DNA of 64,000 nt, taken from assembly GCA_017940185.1 (NCBI GenBank), contig JAGAZE010000038.1, forward strand, positions 17,483-81,482, given 5' to 3'. The DNA is from Bacteroidaceae bacterium. Its GTDB lineage: Bacteria > Bacteroidota > Bacteroidia > Bacteroidales > Bacteroidaceae. The position numbers and the translations under genes were made by a program. The notes beneath the pieces were generated by a model, which was given only the letters and a program-made list of their open reading frames with translations, did not search any database and was not told where the DNA came from. Below are positions 28,606 to 35,078 of this stretch, one piece after another (the stretch's first letter is position 1; every line of letters starts with the position of its first letter).

Positions 28606-28637
28606 GTTTGCGAAAACCTGAAAGTTTCGTACATTCG
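28606..28637 (+). promoter_or_regulatory. Probable weak promoter of paralogue 4
   Basis: TTTG (28606-28609), 20-bp spacer, TACATTCG (28630-28637), which departs from TAnnTTTG at one position. About 29 nt before the ATG at 28666. Confidence 0.45.
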
Positions 28638-28665
28638 CTCGTCAATCCTAATAATCTCTACTATT

Positions 28666-30372
28666 ATGAAGAAAACACTACTTCTCAGCACTTTGCTCGT
28701 CAGTGTGCTAACAGTGTGCGCTCAGGTGTCGCAACGTGAAACAGATATGCCGCTTGTGCGCTATTCTCAGCACATCGGCGTGCTCGACATGCCCATGGCA
28801 GTCCCGCAATGCTCCGACGATGCTACCGCCGCAGTGCCCGTGCGTCGCAAGAGCGTGGCCGACGGCGTGTATTTCACACGTCCGTGGGGTACTTTCTATC
28901 GCAGCAACCTCTCTTGGACCGGCTTCACCGGCAGTATTCTGAAAGTGCCCGGCGCTACCGATGTGGTGCTCACCAACCATTCGGCACACAAGGATAATAC
29001 ACACTGGACCATCAGTAAAGACAGCACCACGCCCTTTACCAACACAGATGCCGAAGGCAATGCTGTCATTCGTGGCGTGCGCGCCAATGGCCTGGTCTAC
29101 ACACTTCCTGCCCTCCATGCCGATGGAGCAGAAACGTTCTGTCTCGGGCTGGATGTCGACCGTATGTTCTACGAACCCACCGACACCTTCCAGCTCATGA
29201 CACTGCAAGACACACGCTACACCTACAGCGGATTCAACGATGGGTGTTTCTTCGGACTATATGGAAAGGAAACAACCTGGAACATCACTGTCAATGGTGT
29301 TACCCGTCCGGGAGAGACGTTTCGCTTGATTCAGCAATATCCCGAGCCGCTGCGCCCTTTCTGCCTGCATAGTTTGCAGTTCACGGCTCAAAGTATGAAG
29401 TGCACCGCCGACGACCCGCATCCCATCTTTAAGGACGATGCTTGTCTCGACATCTACTTCATCGGCCGTGAGAGTGGCGATACGCTCGGCCACATGACAG
29501 CCTCTGCCTACGACACACTGAGCTACACCTATAATGCCACACTCGAGCGTGGCGTGTCTGTGGTGCAGGTGGCGCAGACAGAAGAAGACTGGTTTGGCAA
29601 TCAGACAGTGAAACCCATTATCCTCGACGAAGCTTTCACGCTGGTGATGGAAGGCTTCGACCGCGAAGGCGTAGAGTGCGGCATCTACATGACGGCACAG
29701 GGCAACCTGCCCTGGGAACGCCACGACATCGTCAGCGATGCCATCGTGCCCACGCGCGTACAGCCGAAATATACCGATGAAGAAGGAGGCTATCGCTATG
29801 CCTACGACAACATCACGAGCGGATATTATCAGTTTACCGCCGGCACGAGAAGTTATTCCATGGTCAACTATCTGAACGGCTTCTTCGATGTGGTGGATGT
29901 AGTGGCCGGCGACAGCCTGACGGCACCCGCCGCCGGAGGCAGGTGCACCTTCGAGAACGGAGGCACTGCCTATATAGGGCCGCAGTATCAGTCTACACGC
30001 CCCTACATCTTTCCCGACAGCCGTACGCCCAAATACACCGTCGAAGGCCTGCCCGGCTGGCTGACCGTGGAAGGCAACTTCGACAACAACTACAACACCG
30101 ACAACGCATGGATCAACATCCTCTCCCTGCAGGCAGAGCCGCTGCCCGAGGGCGTGGCGGGACGCAAGGCCGAGCTCACCATTGTCAGCGAGTATGGAGC
30201 CAAGTCGGAGATTGTTACAGTCGTACAGGGCGATGCCACAAGCATCACCACCATCGACAACAAGAGTGAGGGCACGGGCAATGGAACCGCCTACAACCTC
30301 GCAGGCCAGAGAGTCAACAGTGCTTACACCGGCGTAGTGATAGACGGTGGAAAGAAAATCATCAGAAAGTAA
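28666..30372 (+). CDS. Exported surface protein, tandem paralogue 4 of 6
   Basis: A 568-residue protein, the same length as paralogue 3. Signal peptide LLLSTLLVSVLTVCAQ. Landmarks: YFTRPWGTFYRSNLSWTGF near 73, VPGATDVVLTNHSAHK, LIQQYPEPLRPFCLHSLQF near 230, CLDIYFIGRESGDTLGHM, PIILDEAFTLVMEGFDREG, FFDVVDVVAGDSLTAPAAGG, a BACON-like module (GLPGWLTVEG, GRKAELTIVSEYGAKSE, VQGDATSI) and the tail YNLAGQRV / GVVIDGGKKIIRK. Clearly a duplicate of paralogue 3 that has diverged. Confidence 0.78.
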   Translation: MKKTLLLSTLLVSVLTVCAQVSQRETDMPLVRYSQHIGVLDMPMAVPQCSDDATAAVPVRRKSVADGVYFTRPWGTFYRSNLSWTGFTGSILKVPGATDVVLTNHSAHKDNTHWTISKDSTTPFTNTDAEGNAVIRGVRANGLVYTLPALHADGAETFCLGLDVDRMFYEPTDTFQLMTLQDTRYTYSGFNDGCFFGLYGKETTWNITVNGVTRPGETFRLIQQYPEPLRPFCLHSLQFTAQSMKCTADDPHPIFKDDACLDIYFIGRESGDTLGHMTASAYDTLSYTYNATLERGVSVVQVAQTEEDWFGNQTVKPIILDEAFTLVMEGFDREGVECGIYMTAQGNLPWERHDIVSDAIVPTRVQPKYTDEEGGYRYAYDNITSGYYQFTAGTRSYSMVNYLNGFFDVVDVVAGDSLTAPAAGGRCTFENGGTAYIGPQYQSTRPYIFPDSRTPKYTVEGLPGWLTVEGNFDNNYNTDNAWINILSLQAEPLPEGVAGRKAELTIVSEYGAKSEIVTVVQGDATSITTIDNKSEGTGNGTAYNLAGQRVNSAYTGVVIDGGKKIIRK

Positions 30373-30390
30373 ATCACAGGTGAAAACAGA

Positions 30391-30426
30391 AAGGTGTACC
30401 GGCCTCGGGTTAGTACACTTTTTTTG
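30391..30426 (+). terminator. Terminator after paralogue 4
   Basis: GTGTAC (30394-30399) pairs with GTACAC (30413-30418), followed by a run of seven or more T. Short stem but well placed. Confidence 0.7.
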
Positions 30427-30438
30427 CATAAAACCTTT

Positions 30439-30465
30439 GCGTCCACGAAATAAGCATTACCTTTG
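30439..30465 (+). promoter_or_regulatory. Promoter of paralogues 5-6
   Basis: CCTTTG, an 18-bp spacer and TACCTTTG (30458-30465). About 90 nt precede the ATG at 30557. Paralogue 6 starts only 22 bp after paralogue 5 and probably shares this promoter. Confidence 0.65.
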
Positions 30466-30556
30466 TTCGCACATCACAGGCAACACACAAGGTTGAGGTG
30501 CTTTCCCCTCAGCCGGTGTTTGTGGGTAGTGTGTAAGAAAAGATAAACAAAATAAT

Positions 30557-32242
30557 ATGAAAACACGCAAATTGTTATTGTTGGTCTGCTCGCTGTGTAG
30601 CCTGACAAGTTTCTCACAACCTTCCATGTCAACTACTGCCGATGTTTCTTCTTCGGCTTCCAACTATCTGCCCCGCATCAGCGCAGCCACACGCGGCACC
30701 CTCAAAGCGCAGGGCTCCCCGCAGCAGGCTCCCGAACTGATGCGCGACCCCTACTACCACCGCGACTTCGGCACCTACTACATCAACTATCGCCGTGAAG
30801 TGTTCAGTGGCGGTGTGGGACAGTGGGTTGACGGCATGTACCTCATGACGGCACCTTTCACACAGCTGATGTTCACCAATATGGCTTCCGACAAGAGCAA
30901 AACCGTGTTCAAGTGCTACAACAGCTTCTACAAGGTGTACATCGACTTTGCCAAAGACATCTTCGACAACTACTCCATGACACCCACCAAGGGCTCCAAC
31001 TACTACATCCCCATGGTGATGCCCAGCGAGGGTGAGCCTGGCGACACCTTCTATGTGGGCCGCAATATCGGCTACTCCGACTACGTATATACCACCACGC
31101 GCGACACCATGGGCGGCGAACTCTTCTCGCTCACCGACAACTACTACGCCTACGGCTACTTTGCCGACTTCGGCGTGGGCACCGAAGGCAGCTTCTATGG
31201 TTCCAACCGCGGCAACACACCCATCGGACACTGCACACGTGTATACCAATACTACCCTAAACCCATCAAGCCGCTGGCCATCAGTAAGATAAAGTTCTCC
31301 GGCTACAGCTTCAACCGCACCGATGCAGCAGCAAGCATCCTTCCCTTCGACGGCGACGGATGCCTCACCATCAGCATCCTACGCGGCGACAACCCCAACG
31401 GCACCGACATCATAGCACAGATGAAGGTCGACAACAGCAACATCGTGCTCAGCTACTACGACGACGTGGTGGGAGCCACCTACCATGAGATAGAGGCAAC
31501 GCCCGCCGACGCAGACGGTGAAGGCAACATCGTGGCCAAACCCTTTGTCGTAGACGACGAATACACCCTCGTCATCGATGGATTCTCGCCCGATAAGGCC
31601 GACATCGGCATAGGCAACACCGACCAAAGCAAGGTGTACTGGGACGGCGACCGCAGCGACACAGCACCCGTACGCCCCACACATGCCGTCTACACCGATG
31701 GCACCGACTACACCATGCCCGCCAACAATGCACGCATCTACTTTGATGGCTGCTACGACGTGGCCAACGTAATAGGCAGCACCACGCTCACAGCACCCGC
31801 AGCAGGCGGAGCATGCACCTTTGAGGCAAACGGCAACACCTACTATGGACCGCAGGTGCAGACTTCGCATGCATATATCAATAGTGTCAGCGGCGAACCC
31901 AACTATCGGTTGGAAAACCTGCCCGAATGGCTCACCATCGAACGCTGCGCCACCAACAACTACAACTCCTCAGGCAGTTGGACACAGGTGTTCATCGTCA
32001 ATGCCGAGGCATTGCCGGCAGGCCTCTCCGGCCGTACAGCACAGGTGAAGGTTGTGAGCGACCTCGGCGCATGCAGCCAGGTGATTACCTTCCTGCAAGG
32101 TGATGCCACGGGCATCACCACCATCGACGACAAGGCCGACAACACTGGCAATGCTGCTGTCTACAACCTTGCCGGACAGCGCGTGGGAGCCGACTATCGC
32201 GGCATCGTGGTGCAGAAAGGGAAGAAAATACTCGTCAGATGA
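30557..32242 (+). CDS. Exported surface protein, tandem paralogue 5 of 6
   Basis: A 561-residue protein with signal peptide LLLLVCSLCSLTSFSQ. Landmarks: YYHRDFGTYYINYRREV near 70, MTAPFTQLMFTNMASDKSKT, YQYYPKPIKPLAISKIKFSG near 235, LRGDNPNGTDIIAQMKVDN, FVVDDEYTLVIDGFSPDKAD near 335, YDVANVIGSTTLTAPAAGGA, a BACON-like module (NLPEWLTIER, GRTAQVKVVSDLGACSQ) and the tail YNLAGQRV / GIVVQKGKKILVR. Closest in plan to paralogue 2. Its 3' end shares a DNA stretch of about 53 identical bases with paralogue 6. Confidence 0.78.
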   Translation: MKTRKLLLLVCSLCSLTSFSQPSMSTTADVSSSASNYLPRISAATRGTLKAQGSPQQAPELMRDPYYHRDFGTYYINYRREVFSGGVGQWVDGMYLMTAPFTQLMFTNMASDKSKTVFKCYNSFYKVYIDFAKDIFDNYSMTPTKGSNYYIPMVMPSEGEPGDTFYVGRNIGYSDYVYTTTRDTMGGELFSLTDNYYAYGYFADFGVGTEGSFYGSNRGNTPIGHCTRVYQYYPKPIKPLAISKIKFSGYSFNRTDAAASILPFDGDGCLTISILRGDNPNGTDIIAQMKVDNSNIVLSYYDDVVGATYHEIEATPADADGEGNIVAKPFVVDDEYTLVIDGFSPDKADIGIGNTDQSKVYWDGDRSDTAPVRPTHAVYTDGTDYTMPANNARIYFDGCYDVANVIGSTTLTAPAAGGACTFEANGNTYYGPQVQTSHAYINSVSGEPNYRLENLPEWLTIERCATNNYNSSGSWTQVFIVNAEALPAGLSGRTAQVKVVSDLGACSQVITFLQGDATGITTIDDKADNTGNAAVYNLAGQRVGADYRGIVVQKGKKILVR

Positions 32243-32264
32243 TACACCTACAGATTTTTGCCTC

Positions 32265-33986
32265 ATGACCACAATTCCCGGTTTCCGCCTTCTGATGGCC
32301 ACACTCTTTGGCCTCACTGCCGTAGCCTCCTCCCTGTCGGCCCAATCAGTTGATGAGTCAACAGCCGTGGCAGTGGGCACTGGCGTTGCTCCGCGTTGTA
32401 TCGTGTGCAACAGTGCCGACATGCCAGTCCCCGAACTGCGAAAGAATAAAGCCAACGGCAACTACTACACCCGCCACTTCGGCACCTACTATCGCAATAC
32501 GAGCTACGACGGCAACCTGAGCACCAATACCACCATTGTGTCGGCTCCCTTCACGCCACTCACCTTCACCAACAGAAATGCCGCAGGCGTGGCTGCTCAG
32601 TGGCAATGCTACGACCGTGGTGCTTCTGCATGGAATGATGCCACCCCCGATGCCGATGGCAACTACACCATGACACCCTCAAAGGGGTTCTTCACCACCA
32701 ATAATCAGGTGCCTGCCCTCCTACTCAACGGCGAGCGATTCCATTTCGGACAATTCTCGGGCCTTGACGCATCGGGGCAGCCGTTATGGAGCGCCAATGC
32801 TGCCAATGCCAACATCGTCACTGCCGACAACCTTGGTGTGGGACTAATGTCACTCACCGACAATGTGTTGGTATATGGTGCCTTTGTCAACAGCCAGGGA
32901 AAGCGTGGTGCCTTCTATGGCAGCAGCGAGCCAGGCTATGGCATGTCGGTGTGTAAGGCGGTATGGCAATACTATCCGCAACCCATCCGCCCCATGGCGC
33001 TGAAGAGCATACGATGGATGGGCAACTCTTTCAACCTCGACGGCCCCGGGAGTGGTGGCGACACCATCCCTATCAAAGATGGCTATGCCTTGCACGCCTA
33101 CATCATCGCCGGCAACGACCGGGCCGGCACCGACACGCTGGCAAAGGCCGACATCACCAATCAGCAAGTGCTAAGCCGATGGTGGAATACAGGAATGAAT
33201 ACCTGGTACTTCACCTACGAGGTGTCTCTCAGCGTGCGCAATGCCCAGGGACAGTGGGAAGAAAAACCCGTGGTAATCAATCAACCCTTCACCCTCGTGC
33301 TTGAAGGGTTCGACGACGACAACGTCGATGTCGGTATCGACAATGTGCATCAGCAGAGCCTCTACTACGAGTCCGACCGCAGTGCCGACCTCGCCACGGC
33401 ACAGTCGTGGGGCATACCGCCCACGCTCATCACCTATGGAGGTACATCCATATTCTGGGTGCTCGGCAACAATGCGCGCATCTTCTTCGATGCCATGTTC
33501 GATGTAGTCAACGTGGTAAGTGGCGACAGCCTGTATGTGGGTAGTGACGGCGGACGCTGCTGGACCCTCTCAGAGGCACAGCGCGTAGAGGGACTTCGCT
33601 ACCAGTCGAGCCGTGCTTACAAGACGTCGGGCGTGCCCACCCCAAACTATAGTGTGCAGGGCTTGCCCGAGTGGTTGCGCATAGAGAGCAACGACAAAAG
33701 CAAGTATTTCTCTTCCAGTAACTGGGTCAACACCCTTCACCTCGTTGCCGGCCCACTCCCCGAAGGACTTAGCACGCGTCATGCCGACATACGCATAACA
33801 AGCGAGCTGGGTGCCGAGTCGCAAATGGTGCGCGTTGTGCAAGGCGATGCCACGGGCATCACCACACCCGAGGCAAGCACCGGCGGCACCACCCCGTCGC
33901 CAGCCTACAACCTTGCCGGACAGCGCGTGGGAGCCGACTATCGCGGCATCGTGGTGCAAGATGGTAAGAAACACATCGTGCGGTAA
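32265..33986 (+). CDS. Exported surface protein, tandem paralogue 6 of 6
   Basis: A 573-residue protein. The start at 32265 (TTIPGFRLLMATLFGL...SLSAQ) gives a signal peptide; the frame is open further upstream, but only as antisense-like reading through paralogue 5. Landmarks: YYTRHFGTYYRNTSYDG near 65, SAPFTPLTFTNRNAAGVA, WQYYPQPIRPMALKSIRWMG near 240, VINQPFTLVLEGFDDDNVD near 340, MFDVVNVVSGDSLYVGSDGG, a BACON-like module (GLPEWLRIES, RHADIRITSELGAESQM) and the tail YNLAGQRV / GIVVQDGKKHIVR. Last of the array; a GC-rich hairpin (34010-34029) follows. Confidence 0.78.
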   Translation: MTTIPGFRLLMATLFGLTAVASSLSAQSVDESTAVAVGTGVAPRCIVCNSADMPVPELRKNKANGNYYTRHFGTYYRNTSYDGNLSTNTTIVSAPFTPLTFTNRNAAGVAAQWQCYDRGASAWNDATPDADGNYTMTPSKGFFTTNNQVPALLLNGERFHFGQFSGLDASGQPLWSANAANANIVTADNLGVGLMSLTDNVLVYGAFVNSQGKRGAFYGSSEPGYGMSVCKAVWQYYPQPIRPMALKSIRWMGNSFNLDGPGSGGDTIPIKDGYALHAYIIAGNDRAGTDTLAKADITNQQVLSRWWNTGMNTWYFTYEVSLSVRNAQGQWEEKPVVINQPFTLVLEGFDDDNVDVGIDNVHQQSLYYESDRSADLATAQSWGIPPTLITYGGTSIFWVLGNNARIFFDAMFDVVNVVSGDSLYVGSDGGRCWTLSEAQRVEGLRYQSSRAYKTSGVPTPNYSVQGLPEWLRIESNDKSKYFSSSNWVNTLHLVAGPLPEGLSTRHADIRITSELGAESQMVRVVQGDATGITTPEASTGGTTPSPAYNLAGQRVGADYRGIVVQDGKKHIVR

Positions 33987-34009
33987 ACCCGTAGGAGCGC
34001 AGGATAATA

Positions 34010-34029
34010 GGAGGGGCTTCAACCCCTCC
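34010..34029 (+). terminator. Weak hairpin ending the six-gene array
   Basis: GGAGGGG (34010-34016) pairs with CCCCTCC (34023-34029). No T-run follows, so termination is uncertain. Confidence 0.45.
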
Positions 34030-34093
34030 CGTTCTCCATACCCCTATACACTCTGTAATGTAAAGGCTGAATTAAAATTTTTAATTCTTTTTA

Positions 34094-34124
34094 TTTGCAG
34101 TTTTCCGCAATGTCCTTATCTTTG
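34094..34124 (+). promoter_or_regulatory. Promoter of the LRR-lipoprotein leader (copy 1)
   Basis: TTTG (34094-34097), 19-bp spacer, TATCTTTG (34117-34124). The same spacing and flanks occur in copy 2 (63668-63698). Transcription from here gives a leader of about 540 nt before the small ORF at 34674. Confidence 0.8.
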
Positions 34125-34243
34125 CAGTGCATTATTCGCCCCCCCCCCATTTATAAAATAGAAAAAAAATAATCTGGAAAAACACACCAAGAATACACCT
34201 GTAGCTCCGACTGCTCCACGATAGCACCGTTTATTCCGTTACC

Positions 34244-34342
34244 ATGAAACAGCCCTGCCATATCTGCCTTCTTCCTGTACCTGCTGAGCAGCATTGCGCC
34301 CGTGCTGTTTTAACATTTATTTACCCCCCCCCCCGAATTTAA
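34244..34342 (+). CDS. Candidate leader peptide with poly-C tract, copy 1
   Basis: A 32-codon ORF beginning MKQPCHICLLPVPAEQHC and ending in a proline run encoded by eleven C (34324-34334). The copy at 63794 has only two base changes before the C-tract but ten C, giving a different C-terminus. Nearly all bases are conserved, so RNA rather than protein selection is possible. Whether it is translated is unknown. Confidence 0.45.
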   Translation: MKQPCHICLLPVPAEQHCARAVLTFIYPPPRI

Positions 34343-34404
34343 GAAATCTTAACGCAAAAACAGCCCTTTGGAGTGAGCCTATTGCTCCGAAAGGGCAGCA
34401 TTGT

Positions 34405-34437
34405 GTCCGCATGGCAACGCCTGCCGTGCGGGCTTTT
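34405..34437 (+). terminator. Attenuator-type terminator in leader copy 1
   Basis: A 12-bp stem (34405-34416 with 34422-34433; two or three G-U pairs) followed directly by TTTT. It lies about 237 bp before the next start codon, inside the presumed transcript, so readthrough must be regulated. Confidence 0.75.
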
Positions 34438-34456
34438 CTGTGTGGACGTATTCGGA

Positions 34457-34591
34457 AAACTCTGAAAACTCCGAAAACTCCGAATACTCTGAAAACTCTG
34501 AATACTCCGAAAACTCTGAATACTCCGAAAACTCTGAATACTCCGAAAACTCTGAATACTCCGAAAACTCTGAATACTCCGAATACTCCGA
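34457..34591. repeat. 9-bp tandem repeat (15 units) in the leader
   Basis: Fifteen contiguous 9-base units alternating AAACTCTGA and ATACTCCGA (an 18-bp higher-order period). It separates the terminator from the small ORF at 34674. Any frame yields a monotonous peptide, so it is treated as non-coding and probably length-variable. Confidence 0.95.
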
Positions 34592-34673
34592 ATACCCCAC
34601 CAACCCTTTCTTCAACCAAAGAAAGATTATATCACACAATATATATAACATATAAATCATAACTGAATATACA

Positions 34674-35036
34674 ATGAGCAAGTTAAGCACAATGCTGTCT
34701 TTTAGCGAATTGCACGATTTGAAGTTGCCCGCCGACTCACGTCCCGTCTCACCGGCCGACGCTCCCGATGGCAGGAAACCATACGCTTCGCCCGAGATAG
34801 TGATACACAGGCATCACTCGCCCGTGCTACCCCTGATGGCATCGAATGCGCATATCGGCGACGGCTTCGACCAGAACGACGACATCAGTGGCGGCAACAC
34901 CTCCGGAGACGGTTTCGTGGGTGAAGACATCGGCACGGGAGGCGGAGGAAATCCCGGCGGCGGCTTCGATGGCGAAGACATCATCTGGGGAGTACCGGCA
35001 AGGAGCAACAGTATGTTCAACGACCATGCCGATTAG
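34674..35036 (+). CDS. Small Gly/Asp-rich hypothetical protein preceding LRR lipoprotein
   Basis: A 120-residue protein. The N-half contains ELHDLKLPADSRP and KPYASPEIVIHRHHSPVLPLMAS; the C-half is glycine/aspartate-rich (GDGFDQNDDISGGN, GGGGNPGGGFDGED). The 'Y-x-x-P-E ... LMAS ... acidic/Gly tail' layout matches many short, uncharacterised Bacteroidales proteins. No signal peptide is evident. It lies 42 bp before the LRR lipoprotein gene and behind the attenuated leader, so the two are likely cotranscribed. Function unknown. Confidence 0.7.
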   Translation: MSKLSTMLSFSELHDLKLPADSRPVSPADAPDGRKPYASPEIVIHRHHSPVLPLMASNAHIGDGFDQNDDISGGNTSGDGFVGEDIGTGGGGNPGGGFDGEDIIWGVPARSNSMFNDHAD

Positions 35037-35078
35037 CATGCAACAGTAAGTACAACAACATAAACCATACCATTCGTT

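Larger units (their letters stand above)
34130..34440 (+). ncRNA. Structured 5' leader element, copy 1
   Basis: This non-coding stretch is repeated at 63700-63990. It holds, in order: a C10 run (34139-34148), a conserved block TAGCTCCGACTGCTCCACG, a small ORF (34244-34342), hairpin I (GCCCTTT-GGAG with CTCC-G-AAAGGGC, 34363-34396) and hairpin II (34405-34416 with 34422-34433, 12 bp) followed by TTTT, a classic intrinsic terminator. Paired positions change together or by wobble in copy 2. It probably attenuates the downstream small-ORF/LRR operon; the signal is unknown. Confidence 0.7.

Noticed and set aside
34401-34655. 84-codon ORF with a Ser-Glu-Asn/Tyr repeat
   Set aside because: Exists only because 9-bp units keep any frame open; it starts with GTG inside the terminator stem.
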